A stretch of 64,000 bases of DNA from Bacillota bacterium (GTDB lineage: Bacteria; Bacillota; DSM-12270; Thermacetogeniales; Thermacetogeniaceae): the NCBI GenBank assembly GCA_013177945.1, contig JABLXW010000007.1, forward strand, positions 1 to 64,000, read 5' to 3'. The translations under genes were made by a program, and so were the position numbers. Under the pieces are notes generated by a model. It ran no database searches. It was not told the DNA's origin and was given only the letters and a program-made list of their open reading frames with translations. Position 1 is the stretch's first letter. Each line of letters starts with the position of its first letter. Shown here piece by piece: positions 33,960-41,957 of the stretch.

Positions 33960-34603
33960 CACAACCAGCTCCCTTTCAACTTGCCTTCCGCCGTCCAAAT
34001 GCCCCGCCCTGCCCCGACCCTGCGTCCTGTAATGCCATTCTAAAGCAAATTCTTATAGATTATATCATAAAAATTTTTTAAAAAGCTCTCTTTACAAAAA
34101 ACTCCTCCTCAGTTTATAATGGTGGATATACACCCCGAAAAACCACCCATCTTCAACCGGATTTGCTCCTTTCTCACCAGGAAAAGACATCTCTCCAGAA
34201 CCCAATCCGGGGATCGCTCCAGCAGAAACCTCATGTTTCATCTTCCGGCTTCTTCTTGTTTTCGCCAGGCTTCCTTGAAATTTTTAGCAGCTGCACCACG
34301 CTGCCGCCCCTGCGGGGAGGTGGAAGGGGTATTTTGTTAAGTTGAGCCAACTTCAAGCGTTCAGCAAAGGCCGGGCGGGGAGCTTGCAGATTAGATGCCC
34401 GTGAGGGTTATTCTTTATTAATCTCACCGGAAAGCCCCCTCTAGAAAGACAGGGGCACAAAGGACGGCTGGGACAGGACAGCCCGAAGCAGCGTCTGCCG
34501 GAGAGGCCCGGTCGATGAGGCAGGAAACCCCTTTCGGGAGGAGGGGGTGGTTCCCCAAGTTGGGAGGTCTTTTCATTTAGGCGGTAAAGGGGGTTAAGAC
34601 AGT
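33960..34603 (+). other. long intergenic region and structured leader upstream of the acetate-type transporter
   Basis: About 640 bp between divergent genes. The left 150 bp are AT-rich. From about 34380 the plus strand folds well on paper: AGATTA/TAATCT (34388-34393 with 34419-34424); CCCCT/AGGGG; GGCTG-GGACAGGA-CAGCC inside GACG/CGTC (34463-34495); TGCC/GGCA; and ACCCC/GGGGT (about 34527-34549). AAAGGGGG then precedes the ATG. I do not recognise a known riboswitch. A hairpin AAGTTG-AGC-CAACTT lies at about 34339-34353. Confidence 0.45.
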
Positions 34604-35197
34604 ATGTGTGAGCAAAACACCGTCAGGGCCGAAGTGAGCCAGGTCGCGGCCACCGCCGATCCCGCTCCGCTCGGACTCGGCGGGTTCGCCCTGACAACTT
34701 TCGTGCTGAGCATGTCCAACGCCAAGTTTGTTGTGGGCGAGGCATTCCTGGGGCTCGCCTTTTTCTACGGGGGACTCGCCCAGCTGCTGGCCGGAATGCA
34801 GGAGTACAAAAAGAACAACGTCTTTGGCGCGACTGCCTTCTCCACGTACGGGGCTTTCTGGATGTCCCTCGCCTTGATGACTTTACTCGTAGCGTGCGGC
34901 GTCCCCGTAAAGTGGGGCGGGTCGCTCACAGGGATCTTCCTGATCGGCTTCACCATCTTCAACACCTATATGTGGATCGGTTCTTTCCGGGTAAGCGTCG
35001 CCGTCTGTGCAATCTTCACGACCTTAGAGATCACCTTTATCCTGCTGGACCTGGCAGAATTCGGCCTGATCTCCAGCGTGCCCGGAGGAATTATGGGTAT
35101 TATCTGCGCCTTCACTGCCTGGTATACTTCAGCAGCAGGAGTCCTCAACACTGTTTATAAGCGCACCGTGCTGCCCGTAGGTCCCTTGAGCAAATAA
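34604..35197 (+). CDS. GPR1/FUN34/YaaH (SatP-like) acetate transporter
   Basis: A 197-residue, six-span membrane protein with the family signature DPAPLGLGGFALTTFVLSMS near the N-terminus and VYKRTVLPVGPL at the end. The family carries acetate and succinate with protons, or acts as an acetate channel. It stands alone on the plus strand, with a long structured leader and a bidirectional terminator behind it, so it is probably monocistronic. An acetate carrier fits an acetogenic or syntrophic lifestyle, though that is an inference. Confidence 0.92.
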   Translation: MCEQNTVRAEVSQVAATADPAPLGLGGFALTTFVLSMSNAKFVVGEAFLGLAFFYGGLAQLLAGMQEYKKNNVFGATAFSTYGAFWMSLALMTLLVACGVPVKWGGSLTGIFLIGFTIFNTYMWIGSFRVSVAVCAIFTTLEITFILLDLAEFGLISSVPGGIMGIICAFTAWYTSAAGVLNTVYKRTVLPVGPLSK

Positions 35198-35226
35198 AAC
35201 CTTTCCCCAGCCCGGCCTCAAAATAA

Positions 35227-35267
35227 AACCCGGCCTCCGGCTTCTTGCCCGAGTGCCGGGTTTTTTT
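35227..35267. terminator. bidirectional rho-independent terminator between satP-like and amidase genes
   Basis: Arms AACCCGGC (35227-35234) and GCCGGGTT (35255-35262), followed by TTTTT on the plus strand and preceded by AAATAAAA, which gives U residues on the minus strand. It sits between two convergent genes. Confidence 0.85.
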
Positions 35268-35301
35268 GTCCGCGAAACGGAAAAAGGGCGCGGCAAAAAA
35301 G

Positions 35302-37416
35302 TTATTCGGTGAGAAAGCGGACGATCCCCCGGGCGATGGCTGCGGCAGCCTGCCGCTGGAACTCGGGATTGGCGAGCAGCTGCTCCTCGGCGGGATTGCT
35401 GAGGAAGGCAACCTCCACCAGGGCGGCGGGCATCGCGGTGTACCTCAGCACCGCGAAATTGGCTTCAAAGATCCCGGCATCCCGCAGCCCCAGGGCCCGG
35501 ACGAGCTCCTCCTGGAGCAGCCGGGCCAGGTACAGGCGTACCTCCCGCTCGGGGCCGGGTGTGGTGTCTGGAGGGGCGTAGGTATAAGTTCCTGTCCCTC
35601 CGACAGCCGCATTGGAGGCAGAGTTGGCGTGAATGCTCACAAAAACATCGGCCTGGCTGGCGTTTGCCTTATCGGCGCGCTCCCGCAACTCTACTTCCTG
35701 ATCCCCATCCCTGGTCAAAACCACCTCAAGACCCTGCTCCCGGAGCGCCTCTGCCGCCAGCAGGGCAATCGCCAGGTTGACGTCCTTTTCCCGGATGCCG
35801 GAGGGCCCGATCGCCCCGGGGTCGCGCCCCCCGTGCCCCGGATCGAGAACCACCCGGCGCCCGGCCAGCCCCGAAATTCTGATCCTGATCAGAAGCTCCC
35901 GGGCACCGGCGCGGGGCTCTGCTGTAAAAGAAGCACCCCCTGCCGCCTCCACCACGAGGCGGACCACATCCGGCTGGTACTGCCCGAGGCGCGCCTCGCC
36001 AGGCTCCGGGAAGTTCGCCTCCCTTTTCCAGCCCAGCAGAGCGGGGTGCAAAACAAAACCAGAAAAATCGAAAACGAGCCGCCGCGGACTGCGCAGGGTA
36101 AAAGCACGGTAGGCAAGGGGGGCCGTCCCCCGCAGGGTGATCAGAAAAGTTTCCCCTTCGAGAGCGGCTTCCGCCTGCAAGATCTGATAAGGGATGACCA
36201 CCCGCAACTCCCCTGCAGCAGGCGTTTCCACCTGGTAAAAAACAGGCAGGGGGTTTTCTTCGAAAAGAAGCTCCACTTCGGCAGCGCCAGCCTCACCCTC
36301 AGGGAAACGGGTGACAACCTGCTCCAGCCCGGCTTCCCGGACATCTATCTCCAGGGGAGAGCGGACGACCGTAACCCCGGGGACGGTTACGGTCAGGCGC
36401 CGGGGGTTTTCCTTCTCCTCCCACTTGCAGGCAGCTTCTCTATTGACCGATAGGGTGACCACAAGCCGCCCCGGCTCCCGCCCCACCTTCACCTCAAGCG
36501 TAGAGGGCTCGTCCCGGCTGGGGGGTGGTGCTTCGTACACCTGAACCAGCCAGCCGGCAATCCACCCTCTTTTTCCCTGAAATTCTACCTCGTACCAGTT
36601 GCTGCTGCTGCGCGCCCGCGCCCGGAGGACATCTCCGGCGCGCACCTGGCCCAGAAGAGGGTAACCGGTCCCCGGCCCCGACCTGATGTTGACGATCTCC
36701 TCTTTTACCACCAGGTAAACCGAAACAGGAGTGATTTCCTGCCCACCCCGGGCGCGGCCCACCATCACGGCCGCCTCCGCCCTCGTAATGGAGCGGGTGG
36801 GGCGAAACGTCCCGTCGGGATAACCCCCCAGGATCCCCTTCGATACAAGCGCGGCCACCGCGGGGCGCGCCCAGCTCTCGATCTTCCCGGCATCGGCAAA
36901 CCCCAGGCTTTCCCTCCCCTCCAGGCGAAGCAGCCTCGCCAGAAGACAGGCTGCCTCCTGGCGGGTGACGGCCTTTTGGGGCTTGAAGCTTCCGTCGGGG
37001 TAGCCCTGGGCATAGCCGGCCTCCAGGGCAGCCTGCACCTCTCGGGCAAACCAGTCTTCAGGTTTCACATCTTTGAAAAGGGCCCGCGCCCCCTGAGTTG
37101 ACTTCACGTGGAAAGCGGCGTTGACCAGCGTTACGAACTCGGCGCGGGTCACCGCCCGGTCGGGCCGGAAGGTCCCATCCGGGTACCCCTTCAGGTAGCC
37201 CCCGGCAACCGCCTTCTGAATCTCCCCGGCCGCCCAGTGCCCCTCCAAATCGGCAAACCCCCCGGCAAAGGCCAGGGGTGTGATCGCAAAAAAGCAGCTC
37301 AGAACCACGGCCCCTAAGAAGAAAAGAAAAAGGGCCGCCGGTGTCAGGAAGCCTCTTCCCACCGGGAGACCCCAGTCAAAATTTTTTCGCCCATTTTTCG
37401 ACGCGGACCCTGCCAT
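35302..37416 (-). CDS. SLH-domain N-acetylmuramoyl-L-alanine amidase
   Basis: A secreted wall hydrolase of about 700 residues. Order: signal peptide (LFLFFLGAVVLSCFFAITPL, AFA cleavage site); three SLH repeats (GYPDGTFRP, GYPDGSFKP, GYPDGTFRP); a bacterial SH3 domain (VNIRSGPGTGYPLLGQV); two AMIN-like beta domains; and an Amidase_3 catalytic domain with VVLDPGHGGRDPGAIG, REKDVNLAIAL, VSIHANSASN and VEVAFLSNPAEE (Zn ligands His, Glu, His and catalytic Glu). SLH repeats anchor it to pyruvylated wall polymer. ATG 37416 is chosen for its GGGTGG; earlier in-frame starts exist at 37437 (ATG) and 37476 (TTG). Confidence 0.92.
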   Translation of the reverse strand: MAGSASKNGRKNFDWGLPVGRGFLTPAALFLFFLGAVVLSCFFAITPLAFAGGFADLEGHWAAGEIQKAVAGGYLKGYPDGTFRPDRAVTRAEFVTLVNAAFHVKSTQGARALFKDVKPEDWFAREVQAALEAGYAQGYPDGSFKPQKAVTRQEAACLLARLLRLEGRESLGFADAGKIESWARPAVAALVSKGILGGYPDGTFRPTRSITRAEAAVMVGRARGGQEITPVSVYLVVKEEIVNIRSGPGTGYPLLGQVRAGDVLRARARSSSNWYEVEFQGKRGWIAGWLVQVYEAPPPSRDEPSTLEVKVGREPGRLVVTLSVNREAACKWEEKENPRRLTVTVPGVTVVRSPLEIDVREAGLEQVVTRFPEGEAGAAEVELLFEENPLPVFYQVETPAAGELRVVIPYQILQAEAALEGETFLITLRGTAPLAYRAFTLRSPRRLVFDFSGFVLHPALLGWKREANFPEPGEARLGQYQPDVVRLVVEAAGGASFTAEPRAGARELLIRIRISGLAGRRVVLDPGHGGRDPGAIGPSGIREKDVNLAIALLAAEALREQGLEVVLTRDGDQEVELRERADKANASQADVFVSIHANSASNAAVGGTGTYTYAPPDTTPGPEREVRLYLARLLQEELVRALGLRDAGIFEANFAVLRYTAMPAALVEVAFLSNPAEEQLLANPEFQRQAAAAIARGIVRFLTE

Positions 37417-37525
37417 CCGAACCCACCCTTGCTGCATCTTGCTTGATTTTTTTGCAAATGGCGATTTCGACACCAATTTCCAAATTTCCTGCCGGAAACA
37501 AGGGTGGGAAAAAATAAGTTATTTA

Positions 37526-38161
37526 TTAATTTTTAACAAAGGTCAGATTCCGGAGCAGCGGTTCATCCACGGGGATGTGGCCGGCCAGGGTTTTGCGGAG
37601 CTGGCCCTCCACCAGGATCCTGACCCTTGCCACGGTAGGGAACTCCGTCAGGGTATTCACAACCGCGTAAACGGCCAGCGCCTCCGCCTTCGGATCCTGC
37701 CCGGGGATTTTTGTGGCTGCCCGGTTTAAATCAACAATGCACAGGCCGTCAGGCCTGATATTCAGGTCCCGGACCTCCGTCCCGGCCGGGAGGCTCGGCC
37801 TGAGATCCTTGCCGGCAGGCCCCGCGCAGAGGGCTTCCAGCGCCGCCCTTGCGATGCCGGGAACCTTCACGACCTCCCGGGTTTCCCGGATAAGGTAGCG
37901 TCCCGCCTGGTCCGTAAAATAAAGAGTCACCTTCGTTTTTTCCGGCCCCTCCGGAGGGGCACCCAAATCCTCGGGGAGCAGATCCGGCAAACTCTCCGAC
38001 TGCGCCGGGGCGCGGCCCTGCTTCATCCCCCGCAGCCTCTCGGCCAGGTCGCACCCCCCGGTGGCAAGCAGGGCAAAGAGCAATCCTGCCAGTACCAGGA
38101 AACCCAAACGCAGCCTCGCGCTCCGCCTCTCCTCCTCCCGCAGCTGCTCGAAATTCCTCAT
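37526..38161 (-). CDS. GerMN-domain membrane-anchored protein
   Basis: A 211-residue protein with an N-terminal hydrophobic stretch (LGFLVLAGLLFALLATGGC), possibly a lipoprotein signal with an imperfect lipobox (TGGC). The GerMN domain follows: KVTLYFTDQAGRYLIRETRE, ALEALCAGP, LPAGTEVRDLNI, LCIVDLNRAAT and VNTLTEFPTVARVRILVEG. GerMN domains occur in spore and cell-wall proteins. ATG 38161 behind AAGGAGGG is preferred to a longer frame. It lies about 50 bp upstream of the amidase frame on the same strand, a frequent pairing. Confidence 0.88.
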   Translation of the reverse strand: MRNFEQLREEERRSARLRLGFLVLAGLLFALLATGGCDLAERLRGMKQGRAPAQSESLPDLLPEDLGAPPEGPEKTKVTLYFTDQAGRYLIRETREVVKVPGIARAALEALCAGPAGKDLRPSLPAGTEVRDLNIRPDGLCIVDLNRAATKIPGQDPKAEALAVYAVVNTLTEFPTVARVRILVEGQLRKTLAGHIPVDEPLLRNLTFVKN

Positions 38162-38238
38162 ACAAACCCTCCTTCCTTTAAATGGTTGTCCTTCCTGGAT
38201 CATCCTATGCCCGGAAGGAGGATTTTATGACTGCGGAT

Positions 38239-39147
38239 TCAAGCCGAGGGGAGTTCAACACGGCTGTAGGAAAGCCTGGGAAAACAGAGGATAAACGAGG
38301 TCCCCTCCTCTTCGTTGCTCTCCACCCAGATCTTCCCGCGGTTTTTCTCAACGAGATTCTTCACAATGTAAAGACCGAGCCCCTCTCCCTTTCCGGCTTT
38401 TGTGGTGAAGCCTTTTTGAAAGATCTTGCCCAGATACTCGCGGGGAATGAGGGGGCGGAAGTTTGTGATCCTGATCACATAAGCGTTCTGCTCCTCTCTC
38501 ATTTCAAAATAAATGCGCCGCTGCTCCGGGGGAACTGCCTCCACCGCGTCCAGGGCATTGTCGATCAGGTTCCCCAGCACCCGTGAAAAATCAAGAGGGG
38601 AAATTCCGAGCAGCATCAAATCGGTTTTTAAGTCAACGGCAAAGGAAATGCCTGAGGCCTCAGCCTGGGCTATCTTGCGCATAAGCAGCCCCGCAATCTC
38701 GGGCCGGTGCATTAAGGTGTTGAATACCTTTGAAGATTTTTGAATTTCTTCGTTGACCTGGCTGATGTAATCCTCGACGACGTCGCTTTTCCCCACCTGT
38801 ATGAGGCCGTAAATCACCTGGAGGTGGTTCAAAAAATCATGGCGTTGCGCCCGCAGCATATCCACCATCTGCCGGGTTTCCTGGAGGCGAACCCGGTTGA
38901 CCTCGGCCTCTGCCTGGGCGCGCACCAGCTGCACTACGTTCCTGAGCATAAATATTGCCACCAGGCTGAAAAATCCCCCGGCGGCAACGTAAAAAGCGGC
39001 TAAAGCCGTGAGTGCCCGTTCCTGCAAAAGATCGAAAACATTCCAGAATTGAAGCACCCCGAAAAACAGAACAAGAAAGGCCTGCGCCAGAATCACGTTG
39101 AGGAGCAGGATCGCCCGCCGGTCGAAAGGCAGCTTTACACTTCCCAT
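38239..39147 (-). CDS. Spo0B/AgrC-type sensor histidine kinase with two membrane spans
   Basis: A 302-residue kinase. Two spans (about 13-35 and 46-69), then a coiled coil, then the Spo0B-type phospho-acceptor LRAQRHDFLNHLQVIYGLIQ with His103, and a GHKL ATPase: NLIDNALDAVEAV (N box), KIFQKGFTTKAGKGEGLGLY and IVKNL (G boxes). The catalytic half is that of AgrC-like and citrate/malate sensor kinases, but the five-to-seven-span AgrC sensor is missing. It is last in a run with agrB, agrD and two small membrane proteins. No response regulator is adjacent. Confidence 0.9.
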   Translation of the reverse strand: MGSVKLPFDRRAILLLNVILAQAFLVLFFGVLQFWNVFDLLQERALTALAAFYVAAGGFFSLVAIFMLRNVVQLVRAQAEAEVNRVRLQETRQMVDMLRAQRHDFLNHLQVIYGLIQVGKSDVVEDYISQVNEEIQKSSKVFNTLMHRPEIAGLLMRKIAQAEASGISFAVDLKTDLMLLGISPLDFSRVLGNLIDNALDAVEAVPPEQRRIYFEMREEQNAYVIRITNFRPLIPREYLGKIFQKGFTTKAGKGEGLGLYIVKNLVEKNRGKIWVESNEEEGTSFILCFPRLSYSRVELPSA

Positions 39148-39278
39148 CGCTTCGCTCCCAAAACAAAAATAACAACCATCCCGGTCTCAGCTTAAAAGAA
39201 CCCATAATTTCGCTTGCGGACTGCTTGCTGGTAAATTACGACAAGCTCTCTGAAAATCCTGCCTTATCTTGATAATAC

Positions 39279-39758
39279 TTATAGTCTCCCCATCGCACCG
39301 GGATCGCCTGTTTCGAACTGGAAGAGCTGGAACTTATAGAGCCTGCAAAGCAAGGCGAGAATGCCCAGAGGGAGATCCTCCAGGAGCCCAAAAAAGAAAC
39401 GTAAAACCGGGTTCTCCAGCACTTCTTTAAAATCCCAGCCCAGGAGCAAGACCGCTCCGAAAACGGATGCGGTTCCTGTGAGCAGGAGCAGGGTGAAGCT
39501 GAGCAGGCCCGCCGCGCTGGCAATTCCCCACGGCACCGGCAAGGAAAAGCGCAAAAAAAGGATCAGGACAAGAGCCCCGATTACAGTATGAGCACCTATG
39601 GGAATGTAATGAAGATCGGTGAGGCTCCGGATGAGAAACCCCGCCACCCCCACGACAATTCCACCCCAAAGGGTTTTTCTCCAGCCCGGCGCAAATCCCA
39701 GCAGGCTGGGGCCCATATAAAACAAAAGCGCTCCCTCCACCAGGGCGTTGAGCAGCAT
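39279..39758 (-). CDS. small multispan membrane protein B of the agr-like cassette
   Basis: A 159-residue protein with about five hydrophobic spans and no known domain. It is a clear paralogue of the upstream gene product (39871-40380): both share VEG-L--Y near the start, then R-L---YIP-G-HT----LV--L--R, PWGI/EWGV, and a C-terminal L-LAL-C-L--F pattern. ATG 39758 lies behind GGGGAGGGGG. Placed between agrD and the kinase, it could be the sensor or an export accessory; this is inference. Confidence 0.75.
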   Translation of the reverse strand: MLLNALVEGALLFYMGPSLLGFAPGWRKTLWGGIVVGVAGFLIRSLTDLHYIPIGAHTVIGALVLILFLRFSLPVPWGIASAAGLLSFTLLLLTGTASVFGAVLLLGWDFKEVLENPVLRFFFGLLEDLPLGILALLCRLYKFQLFQFETGDPGAMGRL

Positions 39759-39824
39759 TCCGCCCCCTCCCCTTGCGAAGTTTGTTCTGAAAAGCTTCTC
39801 AACGGAATCTGGCGCTTTAAACGC

Positions 39825-39859
39825 AAGTTGGGACCCGGCTTCCGGCCGGGTCCCAACTT
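39825..39859 (-). terminator. strong hairpin between the two paralogous membrane protein genes
   Basis: Perfect 14-bp arms, 39825-39838 and 39846-39859, with a 7-nt loop (arm AAGTTGGGACCCGG). On the minus strand the downstream bases (GCGTTTAAAG) make a poor U-tract, so it may be a leaky terminator, attenuator or RNA-processing barrier rather than a full stop. Confidence 0.55.
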
Positions 39860-39870
39860 CTTGCTCTTTT

Positions 39871-40380
39871 TCACTCTTTTTCTTCTTCTACGCTCGGAAG
39901 CTCTTTGAGTTCCCTCTTCAAATCAATGAGGTGAAACCCCGTCAGGGCGCAGACCAGGGCAAGGACGACAACAGGGAGCTCCACCAGCCAGCCCAGCAAA
40001 ATGTGCAGCCATACGTCGGCCAAAATCTGGTCGATGCTCATTTTAAACAAGCCTGTTACAGGAACCAGCAAGCAGGCCTCGGACAACTGCACCAGGATGA
40101 AGCCCAGCAGGGCGGCAACTGTTCCCACTCCCCACTCGATCCGCGCGACATAGCGGTACAGGAGCACCATCACCAGAATCATCACAAGGGTATGGGAGCC
40201 GAAGGGGATCCCGGTGTAGGCATAGAGCCCCCGTAAAAGGTAAACAGCAAGGCCAGATACAACACCAATTACGAGCAAACGGAAAAGGGGTATCCGCAGT
40301 CTTAACAGAGAAAGAGAACAATAAGCCATCAGGCTTCCTTCTACCATATGAAGAAAAAAGAGCACCCTGAGATCCTCCAC
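39871..40380 (-). CDS. small multispan membrane protein A of the agr-like cassette
   Basis: A 169-residue protein with about five to six spans and a charged cytosolic tail (HLIDLKRELKELPSVEEEKE). The frame opens at a TTG at 40395, but a GTG at 40380 has GGGAGG seven bases upstream and is preferred. It lies 16 bp downstream of agrD. Paralogue of 39279-39758. Conserved polar positions inside spans (VEGSLMAYCSL; YTGIPFGSHTLVMILV; EWGVGTVAALLGF) suggest a binding or catalytic pocket. No family name can be assigned from sequence alone. Confidence 0.78.
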   Translation of the reverse strand: MEDLRVLFFLHMVEGSLMAYCSLSLLRLRIPLFRLLVIGVVSGLAVYLLRGLYAYTGIPFGSHTLVMILVMVLLYRYVARIEWGVGTVAALLGFILVQLSEACLLVPVTGLFKMSIDQILADVWLHILLGWLVELPVVVLALVCALTGFHLIDLKRELKELPSVEEEKE

Positions 40381-40396
40381 AAAGCCGCCTCCCAAG

Positions 40397-40534
40397 CTAT
40401 CTATTCTTTAACACCTCCGGCACTTTAGGTTGATAAAAGGAGAGGGTACACAAGGGGCCAACAAAACCGGCAGCGACAACCGAAAGCGCCAGGGCGGTGA
40501 AACCTGCTGCCCAAACAGCCAGCTTTTTAAGCAT
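40397..40534 (-). CDS. agrD: AgrD-like cyclic lactone/thiolactone autoinducer prepeptide
   Basis: A 45-residue peptide: Lys-rich start MLKKLAVWAAG, an amphipathic/hydrophobic leader to about residue 27, then Cys29 in GPLCTLSFYQPKVPEVLKNR. The C-terminal -YQPKVPEVL tail with prolines and charged residues is the recognition region processed by AgrB in clostridial AgrD peptides. If ring closure uses Cys29, the macrocycle lies within CTLSFY. ATG 40534 behind GGAGGGAAGGAG overlaps agrB by 8 bp; an in-frame start 23 codons upstream is discounted. Confidence 0.88.
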   Translation of the reverse strand: MLKKLAVWAAGFTALALSVVAAGFVGPLCTLSFYQPKVPEVLKNR

Positions 40535-41204
40535 CTCCTTCCCTCCTTTCTGAAAAGAGCCTTCCCACGCCTTTTTCCAGGCGCGGGAGGAGCCGGCAGG
40601 CAACCGGCGTCAGGGTGAAGAGCTGCCACCATAATCCCAGGGTGCTTGCAAAAAGAACCTGCCGGAGGAAAACCTCTTCCTCCGGCAGGAAACCTCTCCA
40701 GGTCAGGCCGGGGGCTGCAGCTGCAACCGCCAGCAGGGTCCAGCCCGAAACCACGTATTTTGCGACCCTCTTCTTTGAAAGCTCCTCTTCCAGGGAGAAG
40801 GACCGCGCCGCGCAGCCGGCCGGAGCGTAAAGGTGAACAAGCAAAAAGCCGGCGGGACCGGTCAGGAGCACAATGAAAAACAAAACCCGGAGGCTCACCG
40901 CAATTCCCGCCTCCTGCGCCGCGAGGCCGATCAGGGTAAAAACAGCCCCCCCGAAGAGAGCGCAGAAGTAAGGATTTGAGGCGTGCACGCCACCGGCAAC
41001 GGCCCGCAGGGCCGCCCCGGTAAAAGCGGCCGCAAGGACAAGGGGAACAACCCCTGCCGCCAGGCCCCCCAAAAGGAGCACCGCCAGGCTCAAGAGAGTG
41101 CTCAGAACAACCTCCAGGCCGTAGGTGAGAACCGGAATTTGCGCCTCAGGAAGGTTTAAAACTTTTGCCAACCCCGCGCTGATCCTGCCGGAAAACCGGT
41201 GCAT
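40527..41204 (-). CDS. agrB: AgrB-like accessory gene regulator protease
   Basis: A membrane cysteine protease that cleaves and cyclises AgrD. Its 225 residues have about six spans. The catalytic pair is in LRAVAGGVHASNPYFCALF, a His and a Cys seven positions apart, matching the His77/Cys84 spacing known in Staphylococcus AgrB. ATG 41204 with GGAAGG six bases upstream is preferred over a GTG eight codons earlier. It starts the cassette agrB-agrD-A-B-kinase. Confidence 0.92.
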   Translation of the reverse strand: MHRFSGRISAGLAKVLNLPEAQIPVLTYGLEVVLSTLLSLAVLLLGGLAAGVVPLVLAAAFTGAALRAVAGGVHASNPYFCALFGGAVFTLIGLAAQEAGIAVSLRVLFFIVLLTGPAGFLLVHLYAPAGCAARSFSLEEELSKKRVAKYVVSGWTLLAVAAAAPGLTWRGFLPEEEVFLRQVLFASTLGLWWQLFTLTPVACRLLPRLEKGVGRLFSERREGDA

Positions 41205-41350
41205 TCTTTTCCTTCCATCCTTCTCCACACATGATAATTTTTTGAAGTATACGACATTAATTCCAGTTATTCCTCCTTTTTTATCTGAAAAATTTGCAAA
41301 ATATTTCGTGTTTTTTCGACTTTTTGAGACCGCGCCCTGCCTTTCGCAGG

Positions 41351-41671
41351 CTAAATGATTTCGGTTTGATAGCTGATGATCTGGGCATGGTTCTGGTTTT
41401 CGAGAAATTTCACCACCGCGTTCAAAACCTGATAAGCGTGGCTCTGCTCGTTGCTCACAGAGACGAAGGCCACGGTTGCCCGCTGCCAGAGGTCCTGCTG
41501 GTCCACCTCGGCAATCGAGACGTTAAAGCGCGCCCTGATCCGGTCAAGGATGCTCTTTAAAACACGCCGCTTATCCTTGAGGGAAGCCGCCTCCCCCAGG
41601 TAAAGCTCGACAATACAAACCCCCACTGCAACGTGGGCCGACTCTCCACCCGGCACCGGAAAACCCTGCAT
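41351..41671 (-). CDS. DUF503 (YlxP-like) protein
   Basis: A 106-residue protein with the DUF503 pattern VGVCIVELYLGEAASLKDKR, RVLKSILDRIRARFNVSIAE and VDQQDLWQRATVAFVSVSNE. YlxP-family proteins are often encoded near rbfA and infB and are thought to act in ribosome-related processes; here the gene stands apart. ATG 41671 behind AAGGAGG is chosen over a long upstream frame that runs through the intergenic region. Confidence 0.9.
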   Translation of the reverse strand: MQGFPVPGGESAHVAVGVCIVELYLGEAASLKDKRRVLKSILDRIRARFNVSIAEVDQQDLWQRATVAFVSVSNEQSHAYQVLNAVVKFLENQNHAQIISYQTEII

Positions 41672-41902
41672 GTTCAGAACCTCCTTGCTCTCTCCCTGCA
41701 AAGCTGGAGCGCTCCGGCTTATCTGTAGCCGGCAGCGGCTTTCTGCACGCACCCCTGCCCCTCCAGTTAGTATAACCGGCGCAGACCAGGGATTCAAGCC
41801 TCCCGGCCTCACCGCCCCCTCCCCTTCCTGCAATTTTAAGTTCCCCGGCCAAAGCCTTTCCTCCCTTCCGGCCGGACGGATTGAGCGCGCAGGAAAGGCT
41901 CC

Positions 41903-41949
41903 AAAAAACAAAAAGAGCCGGGCACCCCGGAGAAAAGGTGCCCGGCTCT
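41903..41949 (-). terminator. rho-independent terminator after the TPR/CuAO-like gene
   Basis: 13-bp perfect arms (41914-41926 with 41937-41949; AGAGCCGGGCACC) followed on the minus strand by TTTTTGTTTTTT. It begins 9 bp past the stop of the upstream gene. Confidence 0.9.
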
Positions 41950-41957
41950 GTTCCTGC

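Noticed and set aside
34540-34570. T-box-like GGGGGTGGTTCCCC before the acetate transporter
   Set aside because: Does not match the AGGGTGGNACCGCG core and no specifier stem was found.
35245-36453. 402-codon plus-strand open frame opposite the amidase gene
   Set aside because: Antisense to conserved amidase and AMIN domains; low-complexity translation.
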